From NCBI RefSeq assembly GCF_005049285.1, contig NZ_SOSC01000008.1, positions 86,446 through 150,445 of the forward strand: a stretch of 64,000 nt of DNA, written 5' to 3'. The DNA comes from Halorientalis salina (lineage in GTDB: Archaea; Halobacteriota; Halobacteria; Halobacteriales; Haloarculaceae). A program made the position numbers and the translations under genes. The notes under the pieces were generated by a model. The model made no database searches. It was not told the DNA's origin and worked only from the letters and a program-made list of their open reading frames with translations. Shown here one piece after another: positions 1 to 8,352 of the stretch (positions are counted from its first letter, which is position 1; the number at the start of each line of letters is the position of its first letter).

Positions 1-218
1 ACGTGGCCCGCTGCGGTCGAGACCTCCATTCCCGGAATGCCGACCAGGCCGTACTCCGGGGCGCGTTCGACGGCTTCGAGGCTGGCGTCGATCTCGTCGT
101 GGTCGGTCACGGCGATCGCGTCCAGGCCCACGGCTTCCGCCTGGCCCAGCAGGAGGTCGACCGGGTCCCGACCGTCGTACGACAGCGACGAGTGACAGTG
201 CAACTCGGCGGCGTACAC
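1..218 (-). CDS. PHP-domain metal-dependent phosphoesterase, N-terminal part
   Basis: Read on the minus strand, the frame entering the window encodes a PHP-domain start: an ELHCHSSLSYDG segment followed by a VTDHDE motif about 25 residues later, the first two metal-binding motifs of the family. These proteins hydrolyse phosphate esters or phosphodiesters using a metal cluster. The best start is GTG at 218; no in-frame ATG lies between it and the neighbouring promoter region, and the conserved strand begins four codons later. The gene runs off the left edge, so the rest of the catalytic site and any extra domain are not visible. It is divergent from the regulator gene at 432. Confidence 0.75.
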   Translation of the reverse strand, partial: MYAAELHCHSSLSYDGRDPVDLLLGQAEAVGLDAIAVTDHDEIDASLEAVERAPEYGLVGIPGMEVSTAAGH

Positions 219-401
219 ACGAGGCGGTAGGAACGGTCCGCTCAAAAGCGAACCGGTCCGTCCCCGACAGCAGGTGGTCGCGGGACCGTCCGCCGCGCCG
301 ACAGATCCCCGGTTCACTTTCGGAGGCGGCTGGCGAACGTGTTCGGAGTCGGTCGATCCAGCGTCCAGAACCGGGTGCTTCGGGTGGGATGTCGGAGCGG
401 T

Positions 402-408
402 TATATAC
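402..408 (+). promoter_or_regulatory. TATA box of the winged-helix regulator gene
   Basis: The stretch ttatatacc lies 24-30 nt before the ATG at 432. This spacing puts the transcript start at or next to the ATG, the leaderless arrangement common in haloarchaea. It supports 432 rather than the in-frame codon at 339. Confidence 0.6.
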
Positions 409-431
409 CTTCGTCCGTCACGTCGGGACAC

Positions 432-809
432 ATGGTCCGTGACCCGTTCGCGGACGAGGAAGGACCCGATCTGCAGGACGTTCTGGACGCCCTCGACGAT
501 CCGAAGTGTCGGGCCATCGTCCGGAACTTGGAGGAACCCATGACAGCAGAGGAAATAGCCGACGCCTGTGACGTGCCGCTCTCGACGACCTACAGGAAAC
601 TCGATCTGTTGACGGAGGCGTCGTTGCTCCGCGAGGGGATGGAGATCCGACCGGACGGCCAACACGCGAGCAAGTACGAGGTCGACTTCGAGGAGGTCGT
701 GGTCGCGGTCTCGGAGGACCGGGAGTTCGACGTCGGGATCAGCCGCGTCCCGCGAACGGCAGACGAGCGGTTACAGGACCTCTGGTCGGAGGTGCGAAAG
801 GAAACGTGA
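432..809 (+). CDS. Small winged-helix (ArsR-like) transcription regulator
   Basis: A 125-aa protein with a winged helix-turn-helix core at about residues 12-75: an acidic helix LQDVLDALDD, then MTAEEIADACDVPLSTTYRKL as helix-turn-recognition helix, then a wing (LREGMEIRPDGQHASKYEV). The C-terminal 45 residues are charged and may form the dimer interface. Start 432 is set by the TATA box at 402-408. Its stop overlaps the GTG start of the next gene (GTGA), so the two are translationally coupled. A regulator coupled to a small membrane protein suggests a sensor or effector pair, but no ligand-binding residues such as a metal-binding Cys cluster are present. Confidence 0.7.
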   Translation: MVRDPFADEEGPDLQDVLDALDDPKCRAIVRNLEEPMTAEEIADACDVPLSTTYRKLDLLTEASLLREGMEIRPDGQHASKYEVDFEEVVVAVSEDREFDVGISRVPRTADERLQDLWSEVRKET

Positions 810-1120
810 CTGGAATCGTCCCACTCGTTCACGTCCCGTCGGTGATCGTCGCGCTCAAGACTATCACGTTACTCCTCGGTGGGTTGATCGCCTACTTCTC
901 GTTCAAGGCCTACCGTCGAACCGGTGCGAAACCACTCAGACTGCTGGCGATCGGCTTCGGCTTCGTGACGGCCGGGTCCCTGATCGCGGGCGCGCTCGAC
1001 CTGGTCGGGACGGCCAACATCGGCCCCGTGCTCGATCGCGGGTACGCCATCGTCGCCGAGGCCGCGCTGACCGCGCTCGGCTTCGCCGTCATCGTCTACT
1101 CGCTGTACGCCCAGCAGTGA
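806..1120 (+). CDS. Small membrane protein coupled to the HTH regulator
   Basis: A 104-aa protein with three hydrophobic segments, at about residues 10-31, 45-66 and 80-101, joined by short polar loops (FKAYRRTGAKP between the first two). It starts with GTG at 806, overlapping the regulator's stop by 4 bp. Similar small three-helix proteins are often found directly behind such HTH genes in haloarchaea (the DUF7521-type proteins, from memory). No catalytic motif is visible. A role as membrane partner or sensor for the regulator is inference from the coupling only. Confidence 0.65.
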   Translation: MTGIVPLVHVPSVIVALKTITLLLGGLIAYFSFKAYRRTGAKPLRLLAIGFGFVTAGSLIAGALDLVGTANIGPVLDRGYAIVAEAALTALGFAVIVYSLYAQQ

Positions 1121-1223
1121 CGAGCGTCGGCCCCGGGACGCCCCCACAGCCGAACGCCCGTGGTTCTCAGGGTTCGGGAAACGAACTCCAGAATTATGTG
1201 GGAGCACCGACTATCGTCGAGTG

Positions 1224-1658
1224 ATGACCGACCACGTACTCGTTCCGATGGACGAATCGCCGCTGTCGGCAGAGGCGCTCGAACACGCGCTCGAAAAACA
1301 CGACGACGCCGATTTCACCGTCATCCACGTGCTAGATTTCGTCGACGCGGGCTACGGAGCCCCGATGGAATCGACGCTCCCCGGCTACTGGGAGGAGTGG
1401 TACGAGAGCGCGACCGAGGAGGCCGAGGCGTTGTTCGACGACGCCCAGGACGTGGCAGACGAGTACGACGTGACACTCGACACCGAAGCCGTCGTCGGCC
1501 AACCCGGGCGCAGCGTCGTCGAGTACGCCGACGAACACGACGTCGACCAGATCGTGATGGGGAGTCACGGTCGGACCGGCCTCTCCAGGCTCATCCTCGG
1601 GAGCGTCGCCGAGAACGTCGTTCGCCGCGCCCACTGTCCCGTCACGATCGTCCGGTAA
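1224..1658 (+). CDS. Universal stress protein, UspA family
   Basis: A 144-aa single Usp domain. The N-terminal strand MTDHVLVPMDESPLSAEALEHAL and the C-terminal GSHGRTGLSRLILGSVAENVVRRAHCPVTIVR motif (G-2x-G-9x-G-S/T) indicate the ATP-binding UspA subclass. ATG 1224 is preferred to the GTG at 1221. An AT-rich gaattatg element about 30 nt upstream fits a leaderless message. Members bind ATP or nucleotides and are induced in stress; the partner process cannot be read here. It stands alone between the HTH pair and the halocyanin. Confidence 0.88.
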   Translation: MTDHVLVPMDESPLSAEALEHALEKHDDADFTVIHVLDFVDAGYGAPMESTLPGYWEEWYESATEEAEALFDDAQDVADEYDVTLDTEAVVGQPGRSVVEYADEHDVDQIVMGSHGRTGLSRLILGSVAENVVRRAHCPVTIVR

Positions 1659-1753
1659 CGGGGCACCGTACACCGAGCGACTGCCCTTGCGACAGGTTCC
1701 CAATCATCGAGGCGTTTAGGCGGGCTTTTAACTATCGGTGAGAACTCTCGGGT

Positions 1754-1864
1754 ATGGAGCAGCGTGGCGACGCCCGGTTCCGACGGACGCCGCACCGGAA
1801 CGGGTGGCAGGGCGGGACGAAGACGCGCGAGCGAGTGCGGCGGGATTCGGAGTGTTACACATGA
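1754..1864 (+). other. Candidate 36-codon upstream ORF of the halocyanin gene
   Basis: A possible TATA element (cttttaacta, about 1724-1733) lies at leaderless spacing from an ATG at 1754, not from the halocyanin ATG at 1861. The ORF from 1754 stops at 1862-1864, overlapping the halocyanin start in an ATGA arrangement. The peptide would be very basic (about ten Arg), unlike real haloarchaeal proteins, so it may only be a chance open frame in a GC-rich leader. Confidence 0.2.
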
Positions 1865-2532
1865 GTACGAACGACACCACTGGTGATTCGAAACGGAGCC
1901 GTCGCGGGTTCCTCCGGGCGACGGCGACTGGTGCCACAGTCGCGGGGCTCGGTGCGACCGCCACCGGCACGGCAGCAGCACAGGACGACAACACCTTCGA
2001 CGGCTGGATGGAGGGCGCAAACAACTACGACGGGTCCGTCGCCGACGAGACCGGCACCGATGCGGTCACGATCGAGGTCGGTGCGGGAGACAACGGACTA
2101 GCATTCGGGCCCGCTGCCGTCCAGGTCGACCCCGGGACGACCATCACGTGGGAATGGACCGGCGAGGGCGGCGCGCACAACGTCGTCGAGGACGGCGGCG
2201 CGTTCGACTCCGGCGAAACCATCCAGGAAGCCGGCACGACGTTCGAACAGACCTTAGAAGAGGAAGGCGTCTACAAGTACTACTGCAACCCCCACCAGAG
2301 TGCCGGAATGGTCGGGGTCGTCGTCGTCGGGGAACCGGAGACCGGCGGCGGGCACGGCGGTGAAGAGGGCGGCATCGTCTTGACGCCGGAACTGCAGGCG
2401 ATGGGCGCGGCCATCGTTCTCGGCGTGCTCTCGCCCATCGTGTTCGCGATCCTGCTCGCCTTGAACCGAGACGACATCGACGGCAGGGACGGGACGGGTC
2501 GTGCGGACGCGGACCTCAAACGGATCGAGTAG
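1861..2532 (+). CDS. Halocyanin (type 1 blue copper protein), membrane-anchored
   Basis: A 223-aa exported cupredoxin that carries electrons at the outer face of the membrane. A twin-arginine signal is seen at residues 14-19 (RRGFLR) followed by a hydrophobic stretch and AAAQ near 38-41. The plastocyanin-like domain covers about 65-157, with copper ligands His106 (GAHNVV), Cys142 (YYCNPH), His145 and Met150 (QSAGM). After a Gly/His/Glu linker there is a transmembrane helix at about 180-201 and a basic or polar tail, so this one is held by a C-terminal helix rather than a lipid. ATG 1861 is chosen because it places the Tat motif normally. Candidate partners are respiratory complexes; none is adjacent. 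Confidence 0.9.
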   Translation: MSTNDTTGDSKRSRRGFLRATATGATVAGLGATATGTAAAQDDNTFDGWMEGANNYDGSVADETGTDAVTIEVGAGDNGLAFGPAAVQVDPGTTITWEWTGEGGAHNVVEDGGAFDSGETIQEAGTTFEQTLEEEGVYKYYCNPHQSAGMVGVVVVGEPETGGGHGGEEGGIVLTPELQAMGAAIVLGVLSPIVFAILLALNRDDIDGRDGTGRADADLKRIE

Positions 2533-2535
2533 CCG

Positions 2536-2541
2536 AAAAAA
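2536..2541 (-). terminator. Oligo-T stop signal on the minus strand
   Basis: A run of six A on the plus strand (six T on the minus strand) lies about 95 nt beyond the stop of the R2lox gene. Archaeal termination commonly uses such T-runs. It also sits directly behind the halocyanin stop, so its strand is uncertain. Confidence 0.3.
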
Positions 2542-2634
2542 CGTGGCGACGGTGGACTCCCCCAGTCCGCCGGTACGCCGGACCGTTCCTCCTGACACCC
2601 CCTCGTCCAGCGACGCAGGGAGGTGACTGTCCCG

Positions 2635-3570
2635 TCAGTCGGCCGCGGCAGTGCCGTCGGTGTCGAGTTTGACGAGGTCGTCGACGCCGGGAATCTCCGC
2701 GTCGGCGTCGGTGATGATGTCGAGACGGCGGGTCAGTTTGTCCCGGGAGTACTTGACGAGCGGCACCGGATTGATTGCCTCCTCGAAGTCGTTGACAGTG
2801 TTGGCGACGTGGGGCATCAGTTCCTGGAGCGTGTTCTGGACGACCTGCTGGTCGACCTCGCCGCTCTGGACGGCCTGACGGACCTTCTGCATCCCGAAGC
2901 CGACGTGGCGACCCTCGTCACTGCGGATGTTGCTGACGCCCTCGACGAGCCCTTCGAGTTGCGGGAACTCCCGGATGGCGACTTCGTCGGACCCGCGCGG
3001 GCTGAACGTCGACTCGATGCCGTAGTAGCCGGTCTGGGCCAGCACCGACTCGACGGTCAGGTGGTAATGACAGTAGGCGTCGACGCGGTTCTCGGGCGTG
3101 TCCTCCTCCAGGAGCTTGTGCATCGCGGCCTCGGTCTTGTCGAACAGCTGAATGTAGCCGTCCGGGTAGTACCGCTGATCGGTGGGAGCCGTGACCTCGA
3201 AGCCGTGGTGTTCGGCGACCGGGTCGACGACCTCGCGCCAGTAGCGGTCGAAGAACTGCGTGTGTTTGGCTTCCTCGTAGATCTGGCTGGAGATGAACAT
3301 CTGGTCGTTGATGTCCTCCAGCACGAGGGCGAGCGGCATCAGGTCCTCCGTGACTGCCTCCTCGCCGGCACCGAAGCGAGCGAGCGTCTGTCGGAGTTCC
3401 TCGAACTCGACTTCGGTCAGGTCCTCGTCCATCATCTTCTGTTTGTCGTCCTCGAGACCCTCGATGGCGTACGGGTCCCAGTGGCGATAGACGGCGTTCT
3501 CGAAATACCCCTGTGCGAACGAATCGCGGTCGAGCCGCATCGTGCGGCTGGTGTCCTCTACCTGCGTCAT
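2635..3570 (-). CDS. R2-like ligand-binding oxidase (R2lox)
   Basis: A 311-aa four-helix-bundle dimetal protein of the ribonucleotide reductase R2 superfamily. Two ExxH motifs are present: Glu100-His103 (YEEAKH) and Glu219-His222 (DEGRH), plus Glu174 (YHLTVE) and a GAGEEAV segment at 67-73. R2lox proteins bind a Mn/Fe centre and a fatty-acid-like ligand and form a Val-Tyr ether crosslink. Here Tyr169 lies five residues before Glu174, and Val73 follows the GEEA glutamates, so both crosslink residues appear to be kept. The radical-transfer context of R2 (an adjacent nrdA) is missing. The TATA box at 3602-3608 supports ATG 3570. The substrate is unknown. It is divergent from the helicase gene. 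Confidence 0.82.
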   Translation of the reverse strand: MTQVEDTSRTMRLDRDSFAQGYFENAVYRHWDPYAIEGLEDDKQKMMDEDLTEVEFEELRQTLARFGAGEEAVTEDLMPLALVLEDINDQMFISSQIYEEAKHTQFFDRYWREVVDPVAEHHGFEVTAPTDQRYYPDGYIQLFDKTEAAMHKLLEEDTPENRVDAYCHYHLTVESVLAQTGYYGIESTFSPRGSDEVAIREFPQLEGLVEGVSNIRSDEGRHVGFGMQKVRQAVQSGEVDQQVVQNTLQELMPHVANTVNDFEEAINPVPLVKYSRDKLTRRLDIITDADAEIPGVDDLVKLDTDGTAAAD

Positions 3571-3601
3571 GGTACGACAACACGTACGCCCGGTACCGTT
3601 C

Positions 3602-3608
3602 TATAAAT
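3602..3608 (-). promoter_or_regulatory. TATA box of the R2lox gene
   Basis: On the minus strand the element reads tatttatag and ends 32 nt before the ATG at 3570, giving a leaderless or nearly leaderless transcript. A second AT-rich patch (tttaaat, about 3629-3635) lies further upstream. Confidence 0.6.
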
Positions 3609-3689
3609 ACCGCCGAATACTTCTGGTAATTTAAATAGTGGTGGCGACGAACGATTCGCGTCGGCCCGCAAACCCGATGAACGCAACCG

Positions 3690-3696
3690 TAAATAT
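3690..3696 (+). promoter_or_regulatory. TATA box of the helicase gene
   Basis: The element gtaaatatgg lies 22-28 nt before the GTG at 3718. It supports this GTG as the start of a leaderless message. Read with the opposing box at 3602-3608, the two genes are transcribed divergently. Confidence 0.5.
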
Positions 3697-3717
3697 GGAG
3701 AGTCCGCAAACGAGCGT

Positions 3718-6042
3718 GTGGACGAGACCATCGACTGGTTGCGCGACCGGCCGTACTACGAGGGGCAGGTCCGCCACCACGAGACGGTTCCGGGTCGCGA
3801 GGCGCGTTTCGCCGACCTCGATCTCGAATCCAGGCTCGACGGCGTGCTCCGCGACCGCGGGATCGACCGGCTCTACGGCCATCAGGCGGCAGCCATCGAG
3901 GCCGTCCGGGACGGGCAAAACGTCGTGCTCGCCACCGAGACGGCGAGCGGGAAGAGTCTCGCTTACACCGTCCCCGCCTTCGAGCGAGCGCTCGACCACA
4001 CTGGCTGTACGCTGTACGTCGCCCCGCAGGTCGCGCTCATCAACGACCAGACTGACACTCTCCAGGACCTCGCTCACGGTCTCGGGTTCGGGAGCCGAGT
4101 CTCGGTCGCTCAGTACACCGGTCGCCAGTCGAAATCGGAGAAGCGGAAGATTCGGGACCAGCAACCGACCGTCCTCCTGACGACGCCGGACATGCTCCAC
4201 TACGGCATCCTCCCGCACGCCCACCGGCTCTGGGACTGGTTTTTCGAGCGGCTGGAGACCGTCGTCGTCGACGAGGTCCACGAGTACCGCGGCGTCTTCG
4301 GCAGCCAGGTGTCGCTCGTCTGCCGGCGGCTCAACCGCGTCTGCGAACGGTTCGAGTCGAGCCCGGAGTACGTCTGCTGTTCCGCGACGATCGGCAACCC
4401 CGTCGAGCACGCGGCGACTGTCACCGGCCGCCCCGAGGACTCCTTCGCCGCGGTCACCGACGACGAGAGCGCGACGGGGCCGACCCACTGGCTGTTGTGG
4501 AACCCGCCGGAATACGCCGATGGCGGCGGCTGGGGCAGCGGCCGTCGCAAGTCCAGTCACACCGAGACGAAGCGGCTCTTCGTCGACCTCGTCTCGCGCG
4601 GCTTCCAGACCGTGGTCTTCACGAGTTCGCGCCAGACCGCGGAACGCTACGCGACCGACAGCGCCGACGAACTGCGCCGGCGCGGGGACCGCGAGGCCGC
4701 CGAGGGCGTCACCGCCTATCAGGCCGCCCTGACCAGCGAGCGCCGGGAAACCGTCGAGCAGGGCCTGTCCTCGGGCGAGATTCGCGGCGTCTGGAGCACG
4801 AACGCACTCGAACTCGGCGTCGACATCGGCGGGCTCGATGTCGTTGTGCTCGACGGCTACCCGGGTACGCGCATGGCGGCCCACCAGCAGGCCGGGCGCG
4901 CCGGCCGCGGCACCGACCCCAGCCTCGTGGTGATGGTCGGCGGCGAGGACCAGCTCGACCAGTACTTCATGACCAACCCCGACGAGTTCTTCCAGGGGGA
5001 CCCGGAGCGCGCCATCTCGAACCCGGAAAACGAGACGCTGATGCCCGGGCACGTGTGCTCGGCCGCCCGCGAGACGTGGCTCAAACCCGACGACGACCGC
5101 CACTTCGGCGAGCGGTTCCCGGACCTCGTTGCGGACCTCACGGCGTCTGGCGACCTCGACCGCCGGGAGACCGACGCCGGTATCCGGTGGATCTACGACG
5201 GCGACGGGAGCCCTCAACACGAGATGAACCTCCGGAGTATCGACGACCGGCAGATACGGCTCCGGGACCGCGCCAGCGGTGAGACGATCGCGAAACTCCC
5301 CTTCGGCGACGCGCTCCGGGACGCCCATCCCGGCGCGATCTACCACCATCAGGGGCGCAGTTACGAGGTGACCGACCTCGATCTGGACCACGACATCGCC
5401 GAACTCTCCCGGACGCGTGCGGAATTCTACACGCAGGTCCTGCACGACAAGACGATCACCGTCGAGCGCGACCGCGAGGAGCGGCCGATGCCGGGCTGTG
5501 CGGACAGCACGCTCAGGTTCGCGGACGTGACCATGCGCAAACAGATCACGGGCTACGAGCGACGGGATTCCTCGTCGGGCGAACCCACTGGCCAGTTCGC
5601 GCTGGATCTGCCCGAGACCACGCTGGAGACCACCGCCCTGTACTTCACCGTCCCCGAGGCCGTCGAGGCGGAGATGCGAGCGCGCGACGGGGAGTTCGAC
5701 GGCGGCATCCACGCGGCCGAACACGCCATGATCGCGATGATGCCCGTCGAGTTGCTCTGTGACCGCCGGGACATCGGCGGGCTCTCGACGCCGTTGCATC
5801 CCCACACCGACCAGTCGACGATCTTCATCTACGACGGCTACCCCGGCGGGGTCGGGCTGACCGAACGCGCATACACGGACATCGCGTCCCTCGTGGACAC
5901 GACCAGGAAGATGGTCGATTCCTGTCCCTGTGCGGACGGCTGTCCGGCCTGCGTCCAGTCGCCCCATTGTGGCAACGCGAACGACCCGCTGGACAAGGAC
6001 CTGGCACTGTATCTGCTCGACGCGTTGGCCGTCGACGAGTGA
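3718..6042 (+). CDS. MrfA-like DEVH-box helicase with C-terminal DUF1998 zinc domain
   Basis: A 774-aa superfamily 2 helicase. Walker A is TETASGKS at 73-80, the DEVH box is at 185-188, motif III is CSATIGNP, and motif VI is QQAGRAGRG. The C-terminal third is the DUF1998/MZB region, ending in a four-Cys cluster CPCADGCPACVQSPHCG near 736-752. This architecture matches Bacillus MrfA (YprA) and yeast Hrq1, which act in repair of mitomycin-type and crosslink damage. Bacterial mrfA usually pairs with the exonuclease mrfB; no such gene lies next to this one. The GTG start is supported by the upstream TATA box. The DNA-repair role here is by family analogy. Confidence 0.88.
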   Translation: MDETIDWLRDRPYYEGQVRHHETVPGREARFADLDLESRLDGVLRDRGIDRLYGHQAAAIEAVRDGQNVVLATETASGKSLAYTVPAFERALDHTGCTLYVAPQVALINDQTDTLQDLAHGLGFGSRVSVAQYTGRQSKSEKRKIRDQQPTVLLTTPDMLHYGILPHAHRLWDWFFERLETVVVDEVHEYRGVFGSQVSLVCRRLNRVCERFESSPEYVCCSATIGNPVEHAATVTGRPEDSFAAVTDDESATGPTHWLLWNPPEYADGGGWGSGRRKSSHTETKRLFVDLVSRGFQTVVFTSSRQTAERYATDSADELRRRGDREAAEGVTAYQAALTSERRETVEQGLSSGEIRGVWSTNALELGVDIGGLDVVVLDGYPGTRMAAHQQAGRAGRGTDPSLVVMVGGEDQLDQYFMTNPDEFFQGDPERAISNPENETLMPGHVCSAARETWLKPDDDRHFGERFPDLVADLTASGDLDRRETDAGIRWIYDGDGSPQHEMNLRSIDDRQIRLRDRASGETIAKLPFGDALRDAHPGAIYHHQGRSYEVTDLDLDHDIAELSRTRAEFYTQVLHDKTITVERDREERPMPGCADSTLRFADVTMRKQITGYERRDSSSGEPTGQFALDLPETTLETTALYFTVPEAVEAEMRARDGEFDGGIHAAEHAMIAMMPVELLCDRRDIGGLSTPLHPHTDQSTIFIYDGYPGGVGLTERAYTDIASLVDTTRKMVDSCPCADGCPACVQSPHCGNANDPLDKDLALYLLDALAVDE

Positions 6043-6098
6043 CCGCGGGGAGGTCCCGCGGCACCCGGAATTAAATCGGTCGCCTGTGAAGAGCCCCC

Positions 6099-7130
6099 AT
6101 GGCGACGGTGGGTATCGTCGGTGGCGGCATCGCAGGGACAGCAGCAGCCTACGGCCTCCGGGACTCGTCGGTCGACGCCGTCCTGTTCGAGGCCGGCGAG
6201 GCGCTGGGCGGTCGGATGGTCACGCGCGAACGCGACGGCTGTGTCTACGACTACGGCGCGAACTTCATCAAGGGAGCCGACGACCGCTTCCGGACGGTGT
6301 TGGCGGAGGCGGTCGGTGAGGACCTCGATACCGTCGAGGGCACTATCAGGGTCTTCGATTCCGAGGGAACCATCAGCGCCGGCCGGAACGACCAGGCACC
6401 GAAGTACACTACGCGAGACGGCGTGCGGGGCATCGCGGCGGCGTTCGCCCGGGAGAGCGGAGCGACCATCGCGACCGACACCAGGGTCGGCCATCTCGAC
6501 CGCCACGTCGGCGGGTGGACGCTGAGCACGGCCGGCGGTCGGGAGGAGACGGTCGACGGGCTGATCCTCGCACTGCCGGCCAGCGAGACGACGAGCCTGC
6601 TGGCCGACGCCGACTGGGGTCAGCAGTTGCGCGACGACCTGATGGTCGCCGCCGAGCGCGTCCCCTACCGGCCCGTCGACAGCGTCGTCTGTCACTACCC
6701 GTTCGAACTCGACCGCCCGTTCTACGCGCTCGTCTCCGAGGACGACGGCCACCAGGTGGGCTGGCTCTCCCGCGAGGAGTGCAAGCCCGGACACGTCCCC
6801 GACGGCGAGAGCCTCCTCGTCGTCCAGTTGAACCCCGACTGGACTCGACAGCACCCGAACGCCGAGACGGAAACGGTCGAGACGGTGGCTCGTGAGGGCG
6901 CCAGCGACCTGCTGGACGACGAGCGCCTGCTCGACCCGGACTGGACCGACCACGCGCGGTGGGCGTCGGCGGTCCCGAACCACGGCATCGACCCGGGACT
7001 CGTCGAGCGACCGCTCTCCTACGACCTGGCGCTGGCGGGCGACTGGGTGGCTGGAACGGGTCGGACCTACGCGGCGCTCCAGACCGGGTTGGAAGCCGCG
7101 GACAAAATCGAGAATCGCGTGCTGGCGTGA
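6099..7130 (+). CDS. FAD-dependent amine oxidase/renalase-like oxidoreductase
   Basis: A 343-aa flavoprotein. The N-terminal Rossmann fingerprint GIVGGGIAGTAAAYGL (residues 5-20) is followed by an acidic residue at the end of strand 2 (LFEAGEALGGRM), the dinucleotide-binding pattern of the amine-oxidase family. The C-terminus carries the second FAD contact, LALAGDWVAGTGRTYAALQTGLEAA. The length and the absence of a large substrate-binding insertion resemble renalase, which oxidises isomeric dihydro-NAD(P)H. The substrate here is not known. It follows the helicase in the same direction by 56 bp and converges with the radical SAM gene, whose stop lies one base away. Confidence 0.82.
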   Translation: MATVGIVGGGIAGTAAAYGLRDSSVDAVLFEAGEALGGRMVTRERDGCVYDYGANFIKGADDRFRTVLAEAVGEDLDTVEGTIRVFDSEGTISAGRNDQAPKYTTRDGVRGIAAAFARESGATIATDTRVGHLDRHVGGWTLSTAGGREETVDGLILALPASETTSLLADADWGQQLRDDLMVAAERVPYRPVDSVVCHYPFELDRPFYALVSEDDGHQVGWLSREECKPGHVPDGESLLVVQLNPDWTRQHPNAETETVETVAREGASDLLDDERLLDPDWTDHARWASAVPNHGIDPGLVERPLSYDLALAGDWVAGTGRTYAALQTGLEAADKIENRVLA

Positions 7131-7131
7131 C

Positions 7132-8352
7132 TCAGTCCGCGGGTTCGGGGCCGGTGTCGACGACGGGATTGGGCTCGCGCACCTCGGCATCAGTGAGATA
7201 ACACTGCGGGTCGGGGGCGAACGGGTCGCCGTGGACCGACAGCGCGCGGAGTCGGGAGCCGCCGCGACAGATGTCCTGGTACTTGCAGTCTGCACATTTG
7301 CCGGTGAGGTGGGCCTCCCGGTTCCGGAGCGCCCCCAGCAGCGGGTTCGAGTCGTCCTCCCACATGGCCGAGAACGGCCGGTCCCGGACGTTCCCCAGCG
7401 AGTACCCCTGCCAGAACTGCGTGAGGTGGACGTTGCCCTGGTAGTCGACGTCGGCGACGCGCTCGCCGGTCGGGTCGCCGCCGTTGGCCTGGAGGTACCG
7501 GTACACCCGCTCGGCGGTCTCCTCGCCGAGGTGTTCGCGGGCGTACTCGACCATGTAGGCCGCGTCGGCGTAGTTGCCGACCAGCAGCGTCTCGATCTCC
7601 TCGCCCCGGTCGTGGTACTCCCGTGTCATGTCACAGACCGTTTCGATGGCCTCGCGGCGTTCCCCGGGCGTGAGGTCCACGTCCTGGATCTCGTTGCCGC
7701 GGCCGCCGTAATCGAGGTGGTAGAAACAGAAGCGGTCGAGTCCCTCCTCGTGGAGCATCGAGACGATCGACTCCAGGTCGTCGGCATTGTGTTTCGTGAT
7801 GGTGTACCGGAGGCCGGTCTTCAGCCCGGCGTCGAGACAGGCGTTGATGCCGCGGAGCGCGGCGTCGAACGCACCCTCCTGGCCGCGGAACTCGTCGTTG
7901 GCTTCCGGGAGCCCGTCGACGGAGATGCCGGCGTACTTGAGCCCGGCTTCCTTGAGTTCGTGGGCGATGTCCTCGGTGATGAGCGTCCCGTTCGTCGAGA
8001 GCACCGGACGAATGCCCTGTTCGGTCGCGTAGGCGATCAGTTCCGTCAGGTCGTCCCTGACGAGTGGCTCGCCGCCCGAGAACAGGACGACGGGCACGCC
8101 GTAGTCTGCCAGATCGTCGAGCATTCGTTTCCCCTCGGCCGTCGAGAGTTCGCCGGGGGCACACTCGGTGTCGGCGGCGGCGTAGCAGTGGTCACAATAG
8201 AGGTTACACTGCTTGGTGAGGTTCCAGACGACCACGGGGCGGCGCTGCTTTTCCTCGGTGATCTGGGGTTTGCCCGACTCGTCGGCGGCGTCGTACCGGA
8301 GCCCGTCGCCCTCGGCGTCGAGATCACAGAGGAGTTTGCTGACCGAGATCAT
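7132..8352 (-). CDS. Radical SAM/SPASM-domain enzyme (AhbC/AhbD/NirJ-like)
   Basis: A 406-aa radical SAM protein. The cluster-binding motif is CNLYCDHCY with Cys49, Cys53 and Cys56, followed by the SAM glycine motif FSGGEPL and STNGT. The C-terminal part has a Cys-rich SPASM region (KCADCKYQDICRGGSR and a later Cys), which should bind auxiliary 4Fe-4S. Overall it resembles the haem-pathway group AhbC/AhbD/NirJ, whose members modify sirohaem or coproporphyrin side chains, but SPASM proteins also modify peptides. ATG 8352 overlaps the stop of the upstream 79-aa gene (ATGA), so both are made from one transcript starting near 8588. The coupling to a PaaB-like protein makes a protein- or peptide-linked role possible. 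Confidence 0.85.
   Translation of the reverse strand: MISVSKLLCDLDAEGDGLRYDAADESGKPQITEEKQRRPVVVWNLTKQCNLYCDHCYAAADTECAPGELSTAEGKRMLDDLADYGVPVVLFSGGEPLVRDDLTELIAYATEQGIRPVLSTNGTLITEDIAHELKEAGLKYAGISVDGLPEANDEFRGQEGAFDAALRGINACLDAGLKTGLRYTITKHNADDLESIVSMLHEEGLDRFCFYHLDYGGRGNEIQDVDLTPGERREAIETVCDMTREYHDRGEEIETLLVGNYADAAYMVEYAREHLGEETAERVYRYLQANGGDPTGERVADVDYQGNVHLTQFWQGYSLGNVRDRPFSAMWEDDSNPLLGALRNREAHLTGKCADCKYQDICRGGSRLRALSVHGDPFAPDPQCYLTDAEVREPNPVVDTGPEPAD

Noticed and set aside
3631..5967. Minus-strand open frame of 778 codons over the helicase
   Set aside because: Antisense of the helicase; no domain or start signal, and the plus-strand frame has all helicase motifs.
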